From NCBI RefSeq assembly GCF_036670015.1, contig NZ_CP137636.1:350501-414500 (forward strand): a stretch of DNA of 64,000 bases, in the 5' to 3' direction. The stretch comes from Niallia sp. XMNu-256. Its GTDB lineage: Bacteria > Bacillota > Bacilli > Bacillales > Cytobacillaceae. Position 1 is the first letter of the stretch. The number at the start of each line of letters is the position of its first letter. Positions 24,108-32,063 of this stretch are shown piece after piece. The translations under genes were made by a program, and so were the position numbers. Under the pieces are notes generated by a model. It made no database searches. It was not told the origin of the DNA and saw nothing but the letters and a program-made list of their open reading frames with translations.

Positions 24108-25415
24108 ATGTTGGTGATTGAGGAAAATAGCATAGGGAAAAGGTTGGTTCATCATAAAGAAGGGGTTTATTTTGCTTTAACTCTATTAGTTAGTATTTTG
24201 ACTTATGTGGCTTTACTTTTTTCAATTATTGGGATTGTTATTATAGCTGCAATTATTCTCGTTTCTTATTTCTTTCATGCTCTATCAATGGCATCTATTC
24301 GACGAAATGGGGTTCGTTTGAGTGAGCGTCAATTTCCTGAAATCTATGAAAAGGCCGTGAAGCTGGCTCATAATATGGAGATAGAGAAAATGCCAGCTAT
24401 TTATGTAATGGAATCGATGGGGATCATGAATGCCTTTGCTACTCGTTTTTTTGGGAAAAATATGGTGGTTATATATTCAGAAATTTTTGATTTGAGTGAA
24501 GAGAAGCGTAATGATGAGCTATTGTTTGTCCTTGCCCATGAATTTGCGCATATTAAGAGACGACACGTGTTGGTACATATGCTCCTGCTACCGGCCATGT
24601 TCATTCCATTTTTAGGTGAAGCTTATTTACGTGCATGTGAGTATACTTGTGATCGCTATGCCGCTTATTATATAGATAATGTAGATGCGGCCAAAGAGGC
24701 ATTATCCATGCTCGCTATTGGAAAAAGGCTTTCTTCAAAAATGAATAAGGAAGCATTTGTCCAACAAATTTCAGAGGAATCAGGATTTTTTGCTTGGTTA
24801 AGCGAAAAGCTTTCAAGCCATCCTCATTTACCTAAACGAATTAATGCACTGGACAACTGGGTGAACCCAGAACAATACCCATTAATTCGTGAAAAGAGAG
24901 TAGGATTAGTTGTTGGTGTTGTTGTTTCCGTCCTGCTTGTTGGTATACTAACCGGAGCAGTTGCTCTTATTGTAAAAGGAACCAGTACGCTAACTGCCTT
25001 TTTGGAGGATCCATATTTATATGGAGAGGAAGAGTATTTCGAAGAGGAGATGTATCCTCCTGTCATTCAGGCTGTATTTGATGAGGACATGGAAATGCTC
25101 GAGCAGGCCGTTACAGACGGGGCTGATATTGATGAAAAAGACAGTGAAGGTTTCACTGCTCTCCAATATGCTGTTATGTGGGGAGACAGCGAATCAGCAG
25201 AATGGTTAATTCAAAACGGGGCAGATGTCAATACAACGGATTCCTGGGGATCAACGCCTTTAATCAATGCGGTTTTTAATGACACAGATGTTGAAACAGT
25301 AGAACTATTACTTGGTAACGGAGCGGATCCAACGATAAAAGACTCCGAAGGAAAAACAGCTTACGACTATGCCGTCGAAAATAGAGATGCACAGTTGAGG
25401 GATTTATTACAATAA
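24108..25415 (+). CDS. M48-family membrane metalloprotease fused to ankyrin repeats
   Basis: A 435-residue protein. Two transmembrane helices (about residues 22-62) precede an HtpX/M48-like peptidase domain with the zinc motif HEFAH (about 144-148) and a third-ligand region CEYTCDRYAA (about 182). A third helix (about 266-290) leads to a C-terminal tail with ankyrin repeats (about 315-435, e.g. GFTALQYAVMWGDSESAEWL and GSTPLINAVFN). M48 proteases degrade damaged membrane proteins; the ankyrin tail may recruit substrates or partners. The fusion is uncommon. Monocistronic. Confidence 0.88.
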   Translation: MLVIEENSIGKRLVHHKEGVYFALTLLVSILTYVALLFSIIGIVIIAAIILVSYFFHALSMASIRRNGVRLSERQFPEIYEKAVKLAHNMEIEKMPAIYVMESMGIMNAFATRFFGKNMVVIYSEIFDLSEEKRNDELLFVLAHEFAHIKRRHVLVHMLLLPAMFIPFLGEAYLRACEYTCDRYAAYYIDNVDAAKEALSMLAIGKRLSSKMNKEAFVQQISEESGFFAWLSEKLSSHPHLPKRINALDNWVNPEQYPLIREKRVGLVVGVVVSVLLVGILTGAVALIVKGTSTLTAFLEDPYLYGEEEYFEEEMYPPVIQAVFDEDMEMLEQAVTDGADIDEKDSEGFTALQYAVMWGDSESAEWLIQNGADVNTTDSWGSTPLINAVFNDTDVETVELLLGNGADPTIKDSEGKTAYDYAVENRDAQLRDLLQ

Positions 25416-25450
25416 TAAAAACAGAGCACCATCTATTTTTGGATGGTGCC
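25415..25450. terminator. Convergent terminator hairpin
   Basis: GCACCATC pairs with GATGGTGC around an 8-base loop, with a T-run on the minus-strand side. It separates the protease gene from the convergent ddh gene. Confidence 0.65.
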
Positions 25451-25524
25451 CTTGCCATTTAATAACTTATTCTATAAGACTCTATATAGTATAGATGGAA
25501 TGCAAGATGAATCCTTACATTTCA

Positions 25525-26514
25525 TTATAAGTAATCTTTTCTAAGTTCTTCCGCTGAGCGTGGTGAAATGTAACCAGGTGCGATGTCAAAAACGGTTTTA
25601 GCCCCAAATTGTTTTTCTTGGTTTAAACGATAAGCAGCTCTTGCATAGGCAACTAATACACTCGCTGTAAATTCAGGGTTGCTATCTAGTTTAAGGGAGA
25701 ATTCGTAAATTTGCTTGTTGTTTTCTCCTGTATTGCCACCTCTGATGACAAAACCCCCATGTGGTGCCTTCGTGTGGTCACGATTAAATTCTTGTTCTGA
25801 GATAAAATGCACTTCTGTATGATAATCAGCGAAGTAGTTTGGCATCGTTTTGATTTCATTTTCGATTGTTCCTTGATCTGCACCTTCCTCAGGAACAATA
25901 TAGCAAACTCGTGTATGCTTTTCCGCAGTCGTTAGTTCAGGATTTGCACCGCTGCGAACTTTTTCCATGGCGTCTTCAGATGGAATCGTATATTGTACAC
26001 CTTTTTTAACCCCTTTGACTCTTCTGACAGCATCTGAGTGACCTTGGCTAAGTCCTTTTCCCCAGAATGTATAATTTTCTCCGTTCGGTAAGATCGCATC
26101 TGCCATCACGCGGTTGATGGAAAATAAACCTGGGTCCCAACCTACAGAGATAATGGCTGTTGTATTATTTTTTGCGGCCACTTCATTTACAGATTGATAA
26201 AACTCAGGAATTTTAGCGTGTGTATCAAAGCTATCTACTGTGTTGAACATGCTTGCAAAATGGGGAGTTTGTTCAGGTAAATCAGTTGCAGACCCACCGC
26301 AGAGAAGCATGACATCAATATCGTCTTTGTAATCACTTGCACTTGAAATATGTAAAGATTTTACATTTGGATCATCTAAAATTAACTCTTTCGGATCTCT
26401 TCTAGTGAAAACGGCTACTAATTCCATATCTTGAGTTTCTTTAATAGCTTTAATAGCCCCTTTTCCAAGATTCCCATAACCGACGATGCCTAGTCTAATT
26501 TTTTTCTTGCTCAT
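25525..26514 (-). CDS. ddh: meso-Diaminopimelate dehydrogenase
   Basis: A 329-residue NADPH-dependent enzyme that makes meso-diaminopimelate from tetrahydrodipicolinate in one step for lysine and peptidoglycan. N-terminal Rossmann motif RLGIVGYGNLGKGA; family blocks CGGSATDLPEQ, SVGWDPGLFSINR, GHSDAVRRVKG and HGGFVIRGG are intact, and length is standard. The MSKKK start at 26514 is preferred because GGAGAT lies upstream; an ATG at 26535 overlaps the Shine-Dalgarno region. The dehydrogenase route is not found in B. subtilis but occurs in some Bacillaceae such as Lysinibacillus. Confidence 0.93.
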   Translation of the reverse strand: MSKKKIRLGIVGYGNLGKGAIKAIKETQDMELVAVFTRRDPKELILDDPNVKSLHISSASDYKDDIDVMLLCGGSATDLPEQTPHFASMFNTVDSFDTHAKIPEFYQSVNEVAAKNNTTAIISVGWDPGLFSINRVMADAILPNGENYTFWGKGLSQGHSDAVRRVKGVKKGVQYTIPSEDAMEKVRSGANPELTTAEKHTRVCYIVPEEGADQGTIENEIKTMPNYFADYHTEVHFISEQEFNRDHTKAPHGGFVIRGGNTGENNKQIYEFSLKLDSNPEFTASVLVAYARAAYRLNQEKQFGAKTVFDIAPGYISPRSAEELRKDYL

Positions 26515-26558
26515 ACTCCCTATCTCCTTTTTCATTATTAAATTTTGATTAGCGAAGA

Positions 26559-26590
26559 AATGACTCTAGTTTGCCAATGCTAGAGTCATT
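26559..26590 (-). terminator. 11-bp hairpin between RNase J and ddh
   Basis: AATGACTCTAG and CTAGAGTCATT are perfect 11-base arms with a 10-base loop. The T-run is poor. It could end the RNase J transcript or act in the ddh leader. Confidence 0.5.
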
Positions 26591-26712
26591 CCGATGACTA
26601 ACACTTAATTATAAGTGTAGCAAATAATTTCTGTAAATCATATTGGCTGCTGTTTCGTAAAATGAGAAAGGGTGACAAGCTATCAAGTGAATGTTAAGTA
26701 TCAGCTTACTTA

Positions 26713-28386
26713 TCAAACCTCAATTATAATTGGCAGGATCATCGGTTTTTTCTTTGTTTGGGCAAATAAGTATTGACCAACTGATTTTTTAATATTTTGC
26801 TTCATGGTGTTCCAGCGATGGATATTTGCTTTTTGCATCTCATCAATGGATTTTGCCACAATATGATTAACCTCATTTAGAAGTTCCTCGGATTCTCGTG
26901 CATAAACAAATCCTCGAGAAATCGTGTCAGGTCCCGAAATAATTGTTCTTTCGGCTTTACTCAGAGTAATGACGATAACGAGCATGCCGTCTTCAGAAAG
27001 TTGTTTGCGGTCCCGTAAAACGATACTTCCAACATCCCCAATTCCAAGCCCATCTACAAAAGTGTTTCCAGAAGGGATCGTCCGAGTCTGGCGGGCAACA
27101 TCATTAGAAAAATCAACGACATCTCCATTGTTAATGATAAAAGTGTTGGCTCTATCAACACCGACAGACTCCGCCAACAAACGGTGGTGATGTAGCATTC
27201 GATGTTCCCCGTGGATCGGAATAAAATATTTTGGTTTCATTAAAGTGAGCATCAGCTTTAAGTCCTCTTGGTAGCCATGGCCCGAAACGTGCATCCCTGT
27301 AGAACTTCCTGAGCCATATATCACATTTGCTCCCAATTGAAATAAGTTATCGATAATTCGTGAAACATCTTTTTCATTTCCAGGTATTGGAGAGGCGGCT
27401 AGAATCACTGTATCTCCAGGATAAATGGAAACATCACGATAACTTCCATTTGCTAATCGAGCAAGGGCGGCCATCGGCTCCCCCTGACTTCCTGTACATA
27501 AGATCACGACACGTTCCGGATCTAGATGTTCCACTTCTCGAGCATCGATAAGCATCCCGTCAGGAATATGTAAATATCCTCGCTCAATCGCAACATTAAC
27601 AACATTAATCATACTTCTCCCAAGAAGGGCGAGCTTTCGGCGAGTCTTCACTGCCGCTTCAACAACTTGTTGGACCCGGTTTACATTGGAAGCAAAAGTA
27701 GAGACAAAGATTTTTCCATCTGCTTTTGTAAAGGCTTCATGCAAGTGGTCACTTACAATCCTTTCGGAAGGGGTTAACCCTTTCCGTTCAGCGTTGGTAC
27801 TTTCCGATATAAGAGCTAAAACCCCTTGATCACCAATTTGCGCCATTTTATGTATATCAGATATTTGATTGTTAGCAGGTGTTAAGTCAAATTTAAAATC
27901 TCCAGTGTGAACTACATTTCCCTCTGGGGTATGAAAGACAATCCCGAGACAATCTGGAATGCTATGACTGACTTTAAAAAAGGAGGTTTTGATAGCTCCT
28001 AATTCGAGATTGGACTCAGAGTCAATCGGAATAAGAGTCGTATCTCTTGTTAAACGGTGCTCATCTAATTTTAACTCGATTAAACCAAGTGTAAAGCGAG
28101 TAGCATAAATCGGTACATTTAACTTTTGTAAGAAGTAGGGAATCCCACCGATATGATCTTCGTGTCCATGTGTCACGATTAATGCTCGTACTTTTTCTTT
28201 ATTATCCTCTAAATAGGTTACGTCGGGAATAATGAGATCAATACCAAATAAAGTCTCGTCTGGAAACTTCCCTCCACAGTCGATAACGATAATATCTTCT
28301 GCATATTCAATGGCGTACATGTTTTTACCGATTTCATTAATCCCACCTAAGGCGAAAAATGATAACGGATTACTTTGTGAAGTCAT
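26713..28386 (-). CDS. Ribonuclease J (metallo-beta-lactamase/beta-CASP)
   Basis: A 557-residue enzyme with 5'-exo- and endonuclease activity in mRNA decay and maturation. The catalytic zinc motif THGHEDHIGG (about residue 72-81) is complete, as in RNase J1 and unlike J2, where it is degenerate. Beta-CASP motifs follow (ISESTNAERKG, CTGSQGEPMAAL, ASPIPGNEKDV, IHGEHRM). The divergent N- and C-termini suggest a paralogue rather than the main rnjA, but this cannot be settled here. Shine-Dalgarno AGGAGGG precedes the ATG. It is upstream of ddh on the same strand with about 200 bases between. Confidence 0.9.
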   Translation of the reverse strand: MTSQSNPLSFFALGGINEIGKNMYAIEYAEDIIVIDCGGKFPDETLFGIDLIIPDVTYLEDNKEKVRALIVTHGHEDHIGGIPYFLQKLNVPIYATRFTLGLIELKLDEHRLTRDTTLIPIDSESNLELGAIKTSFFKVSHSIPDCLGIVFHTPEGNVVHTGDFKFDLTPANNQISDIHKMAQIGDQGVLALISESTNAERKGLTPSERIVSDHLHEAFTKADGKIFVSTFASNVNRVQQVVEAAVKTRRKLALLGRSMINVVNVAIERGYLHIPDGMLIDAREVEHLDPERVVILCTGSQGEPMAALARLANGSYRDVSIYPGDTVILAASPIPGNEKDVSRIIDNLFQLGANVIYGSGSSTGMHVSGHGYQEDLKLMLTLMKPKYFIPIHGEHRMLHHHRLLAESVGVDRANTFIINNGDVVDFSNDVARQTRTIPSGNTFVDGLGIGDVGSIVLRDRKQLSEDGMLVIVITLSKAERTIISGPDTISRGFVYARESEELLNEVNHIVAKSIDEMQKANIHRWNTMKQNIKKSVGQYLFAQTKKKPMILPIIIEV

Positions 28387-28559
28387 TTCTATACCCTCCT
28401 ACATTTTACAAGTATATTTAGTATTTCCTTTGATCGATTTTTATTCCCAAAATGTAAATGTAAACACTTTCCAGAATCTGGCTGGCCTCTGTATCTGTTG
28501 AAGTTTACTGCCTTCCATAAATGGTTATACAGAAAGTGGACAGTTATTAAGGGAGGAGT

Positions 28560-29156
28560 ATGTGTGTGGGAACTTTTGCGGAATTGGATTTGATTTTTAA
28601 CCGGACGAAAGATGCGTTAACGGAGTTTATGGGAATCATCACCCCTATCATTGAGAATGCCAAAGATGATCATGAACGGCTTTTTTGGCATCATATTTAC
28701 GAAGAAGAAGAACACCGTTCAGACAGACTAGATCTTCTTATGCCAAAAGTTCAAACGTTGGTTAAGGACGGGGATAAGGCTGCTAATAGTAATCGCTTAG
28801 AGCTTGTTCATTTATTACAAGACATAAGTCTAGAGAAATTTGGTTTACATAATTTTTTAGAGCATCTTGATTTATTTCTTTTTCAATTTAAAGAAACAGA
28901 AGCAGGAGAAAAAGTCCAGGTTTTACGGGATATAACAAATGAGGACTACCAACAAATGAAGGGATTAATGGAACAGTTGAACCAAGATTTTCAAGGGGAA
29001 CTAGAATTTAAGACATCCATCCCAACGGATGAAAAGGAAGACAATCCTTCAAATGTGAAAATTGAAGCCTATTCAAGTGAACCTTCCCAAATCACAGCTC
29101 AAGGGAAACAAAAGGTAAGAAAGTCATTAACGGTTGGCAGCCTGAAACGAAAATAA
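28560..29156 (+). CDS. IMEF ferritin-like encapsulin cargo protein
   Basis: A 198-residue protein. Residues 1-140 form a ferritin-like helical bundle with carboxylate/His motif YEEEEHRSDRLD, as in the iron-mineralising encapsulin-associated firmicute (IMEF) cargo, which oxidises Fe(II) inside the shell. A disordered linker (about 145-185) leads to the C-terminal encapsulation peptide LTVGSLKRK, the signature that docks type 1 cargo on the shell interior. The shell gene follows 7 bases after the stop. ATG 28560 lies close to GGAGG; a GTG two codons on (MGTFAELD) has better spacing. No ferredoxin gene, often found in such loci, is adjacent. Confidence 0.92.
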   Translation: MCVGTFAELDLIFNRTKDALTEFMGIITPIIENAKDDHERLFWHHIYEEEEHRSDRLDLLMPKVQTLVKDGDKAANSNRLELVHLLQDISLEKFGLHNFLEHLDLFLFQFKETEAGEKVQVLRDITNEDYQQMKGLMEQLNQDFQGELEFKTSIPTDEKEDNPSNVKIEAYSSEPSQITAQGKQKVRKSLTVGSLKRK

Positions 29157-29172
29157 AAGAGGAGTGGTAAGT

Positions 29173-30021
29173 ATGGATAAGTCAATTTTATTTGCGGAAT
29201 CGACCTTAACAAGAGAAGATTGGCAGGAGTTAGATCAAACCGTATTTGAAAGTGTGAAAAAACAACTCGTTGGAAGACGATTCATTGATATTTATGGCCC
29301 GCTTGGGGAAGGAGTTCAATCCGTTACGAATGATATTTATGCAACGCCTGAACAAGGTGAGATTAGTTTTCATGGGGAGGATTTAGGGTTATCAGTACCT
29401 TCTAGCAGGGTTACCCTTACCATTCCGATGCTATATAAGGATTTTATTTTATACTGGCGTGATATTCAACAAGCGAAAACGCTTGGAAGTCCAATTGATT
29501 TTTCGGCATCAGCAAATGCGGGGCAACAATGTGCACTACTTGAAGATGACTTGATTTTCAACGGGTCGGAAGAATTTAATATACCAGGCATCATGAACGT
29601 AAAAGGGAAGTTATCGCATATTCGCAGTGATTGGATGGAATCAGGAAATGCGTTTGGTGATGTGGTAGAAGCAAGAAATAAACTACTCCGCATGGGACAT
29701 ACCGGCCCATATGCTTTAGTGCTGTCACCTGAATTGTATGCCCTAGTACACCGTGTGCATCAAGGAACCCATGTTTTAGAAATTGAGCATATTCGGGAAT
29801 TGATGACAGCAGGGGTTTACCAATCCCCGATGATTAAAAAAGGAACAGGATTTGTTATTGACGCAGGAAGGCAAAACATTGATTTAGCGATTGCTAGCGA
29901 TTTTGATACCTACTTTTTAGATCAAGATAACATGAATTTTTATTTCCGTGTCTTCGAAACCGTTGTGCCAAGAATCAAACGTCCAAGTGCAATTTGCACA
30001 TTAGAGGATTTATCTGAATGA
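29173..30021 (+). CDS. Encapsulin shell protein (type 1, IMEF class)
   Basis: A 282-residue HK97-fold shell protein, closely resembling the large T=4 encapsulin of Quasibacillus thermotolerans. Recognised blocks: LVGRRFIDIYGPLGEGVQS, TIPMLYKDFILYWRDI, DFSASANAG, GPYALVLSPELYALVHRVH and a C-terminal FETVVPRIKRPSAICTL. It self-assembles into a protein nanocompartment in the cytoplasm and encloses the cargo encoded just upstream, storing mineralised iron. ATG 29173 has GAGG upstream within the cargo stop region; an earlier in-frame start would overlap this site. Terminated by a hairpin at 30024-30060. Confidence 0.95.
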   Translation: MDKSILFAESTLTREDWQELDQTVFESVKKQLVGRRFIDIYGPLGEGVQSVTNDIYATPEQGEISFHGEDLGLSVPSSRVTLTIPMLYKDFILYWRDIQQAKTLGSPIDFSASANAGQQCALLEDDLIFNGSEEFNIPGIMNVKGKLSHIRSDWMESGNAFGDVVEARNKLLRMGHTGPYALVLSPELYALVHRVHQGTHVLEIEHIRELMTAGVYQSPMIKKGTGFVIDAGRQNIDLAIASDFDTYFLDQDNMNFYFRVFETVVPRIKRPSAICTLEDLSE

Positions 30022-30023
30022 AA

Positions 30024-30060
30024 AAATGCCAGGCACCTTCATAGGAGATGCCTGGCATTA
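30024..30060. terminator. Convergent terminator after encapsulin
   Basis: TGCCAGGCA pairs with TGCCTGGCA around 13 bases, with an A-run on the left and T-containing flank; shared by the convergent 154-residue gene. Confidence 0.7.
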
Positions 30061-30062
30061 CT

Positions 30063-30527
30063 TTAAGCAATTGAGTAAACGTTATCCTTTGGGAAAATAA
30101 GGTTTGTATCGATTTCGCTGCTAACAGCCGCAAAACCGATATCCTCTATAATCAACTTTGCCTCTTCAAGAAAGATCACATTGGAGCTTCCTAGATTGAT
30201 ATCGCATAATCTTTTCAAGTATTTTAACTTTTCTTTTGTTTTAACGAGTTTATAAGCCTGATTGTTCATTTCACAAATTCTTTTAAATTTAGGTTTTTGT
30301 AAAAGGCTTAGTTCACTAATGTTTATAATCATATTTTCTTGGTCTTCTGTTACGAAACCAAGGGAATAAATTGCGGAACCAAGTAAATCAACATGGGTGA
30401 TTACCGCGTGTTTATAAACTTCCCCAGTACGTAGACGAAGAGACTCTGCCTCAATGGCACCACCAATTTTTCGTTCGTTAACAAGTAATTTATAAATATC
30501 TTTTAAACCGTTAATTTGATTAACCAT
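30063..30527 (-). CDS. Unknown Fur-controlled protein beside encapsulin locus
   Basis: A 154-residue soluble protein. Residues about 27-75 (RTGEVYKHAVITHVDLLGSA) have a beta-strand pattern that could be a small barrel; the remainder is helical and basic, with only two cysteines. It is not the ferredoxin commonly found in IMEF encapsulin loci and I do not recognise its family. A strong Fur box directly upstream implies expression under iron limitation, the opposite condition to iron storage, so it could take part in releasing or redistributing stored iron. That is inference from context. Confidence 0.65.
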   Translation of the reverse strand: MVNQINGLKDIYKLLVNERKIGGAIEAESLRLRTGEVYKHAVITHVDLLGSAIYSLGFVTEDQENMIINISELSLLQKPKFKRICEMNNQAYKLVKTKEKLKYLKRLCDINLGSSNVIFLEEAKLIIEDIGFAAVSSEIDTNLIFPKDNVYSIA

Positions 30528-30566
30528 TATGGTACCTCCTCTATTTTAGAAGGAAAATGTATTATT

Positions 30567-30585
30567 GATAATAATTCTCATTATC
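30567..30585 (-). promoter_or_regulatory. Fur box
   Basis: GATAATAATTCTCATTATC matches 16 of 19 positions of the classical Fur consensus and is a good inverted repeat, about 40 bases upstream of the 154-residue gene's start. Confidence 0.8.
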
Positions 30586-30745
30586 ATTATACAAAGGGTC
30601 ATCGGATTGGTCAATCAAATATTTAAGGATATTCTATGAATATTCAAGTTTTAGACGGATATAAAATCTCATAAAAAGACATTATCTTCCAAATGTGGTA
30701 ATCTTCTATTAGAAACTAGATTTAAACGGAAAAGGAAGCAGGGCT

Positions 30746-31705
30746 ATGAATCATAACAATCACTTTGAGCAAGTGCCAATTTTGAAAAAAGTAACAGAGG
30801 ATATTCGACTATTATCCTTCCCCTATGTATTTGGTATGGAACAGGTTAATTGTTTTTTATTTCGAGGTGAAAAGGGCTTCACTATAGTAGATACAGGAAG
30901 TTATTCAGAGGAAGGAAAGCAGACTTGGAAAAGTTTAATGGCCTCTGGGATGACGATTGAAAAGGTAATCTTGACACACTTTCATATTGATCATCTAGGA
31001 CTTGCCAAATGGTTTCAGGAAAAATTTCAAATTCCTGTTTATATTTCTAACAAGGGCTACCGTGAAATAGTAAGGCGTAAGGATAAAGAATCTACGCAGT
31101 TTGTCGTCGATTTGTTTAAGAAGCATGGCTGTGATGAATATTCTAAATTGGCCGCCACTGATTATTCTCAAATATATGACTTTGTACCAGATGGGTTCTT
31201 TGATGAAAATCAGCAAATCATGTTAGGGGATCAATCTTATGAAACAATATGGACACCTGGACACTCTTCTGACCATTTCTGTTTTTACCATCGAGAACAA
31301 CAAATTATGATCGTGGGTGATCATATACTGGAGAAAATTTCTCCTGTCGTCTTAATTGAATCGCCAGAGGATGTAAATCCATTAAAGGATTATTACAATT
31401 CCTTAGGGAAAATAAAAGACTATTCCATTCAACTTGCTTTGCCTGGCCATGGGAATTTGATGAACGGTCTAGTCGATCGAATGGAAGAGATTCGTTCGGG
31501 CCATATGTATCGAATCAATCAAGTACTAGAGTTACTACAAGGTGGAGAAAAAACGGCTTGGCAAATTTGTCAAGAGATCTATCGAAGAAAACGGTTCTTC
31601 GCACCGCTTATGGCAACAATTACGAGATGTATTTATCTGGAATCAGTCGGTAAAATTAAATCACGGACCATGAATGATAAAGTTTATTATCAATTAATTT
31701 CTTAA
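30746..31705 (+). CDS. MBL-fold metallohydrolase
   Basis: A 319-residue cytoplasmic protein with the metallo-beta-lactamase motif THFHIDH (about residue 77-83), WTPGHSSDH, the GDH metal-bridging Asp and LPGHG, followed by a C-terminal winged-helix-like segment (about 255-318). This is the broad 'MBL fold hydrolase' group, including thioesterases and lactonases. Substrate not predictable. It is divergent from the Fur-controlled gene and 220 bases away from it; monocistronic. Confidence 0.85.
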   Translation: MNHNNHFEQVPILKKVTEDIRLLSFPYVFGMEQVNCFLFRGEKGFTIVDTGSYSEEGKQTWKSLMASGMTIEKVILTHFHIDHLGLAKWFQEKFQIPVYISNKGYREIVRRKDKESTQFVVDLFKKHGCDEYSKLAATDYSQIYDFVPDGFFDENQQIMLGDQSYETIWTPGHSSDHFCFYHREQQIMIVGDHILEKISPVVLIESPEDVNPLKDYYNSLGKIKDYSIQLALPGHGNLMNGLVDRMEEIRSGHMYRINQVLELLQGGEKTAWQICQEIYRRKRFFAPLMATITRCIYLESVGKIKSRTMNDKVYYQLIS

Positions 31706-31715
31706 AATGGTAAAT

Positions 31716-31774
31716 AAAAGGTACCTATTCTTTTAGTAAGTTTTAAAACCTACTAAAAGAATGGGTACTTTTTT
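31716..31774 (+). terminator. Terminator of MBL hydrolase gene
   Basis: GGTACCTATTCTTTTAGTAAG pairs with the complementary arm ending in GGGTACTT, then TTTTTT. Confidence 0.9.
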
Positions 31775-31776
31775 AA

Positions 31777-32063
31777 TGGTTGAATAATATACTTGATATT
31801 TTTGTATTCAACCATAGAAAGCGGGGAATATTAATTTTTTTCGAAAAAACAGTAAAAAAGGCCTATAAATTTAATTTCCTTTAATCAAAAGTTCCTAAAA
31901 CTAAGCTCCTGTTAAAAAAACCTTATTAAGAATGATGTAGGTCAATAATAACAGACATCATTTCACAGAGACCAATGTCAAATTGACTAAACATCAGGTG
32001 CGTGTTATTAAATTAAATAAATAAAAAGGTAATCCATAAAATAATAGTAAGGGGATAGAAGTA
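31777..32063. other. Intergenic region before VWA lipoprotein
   Basis: Begins with a 10-base perfect inverted repeat TGGTTGAATA / TATTCAACCA (about 31777-31814) directly after the terminator. The rest is AT-rich with no gene seen. Confidence 0.4.

Noticed and set aside
28450-28470. SigB-like GTTTAC...GGGAAT on the minus strand and a cre-like TGTAAACACTTTCC upstream of RNase J
   Set aside because: Spacer too short for SigB and two mismatches to the cre core; not convincing.
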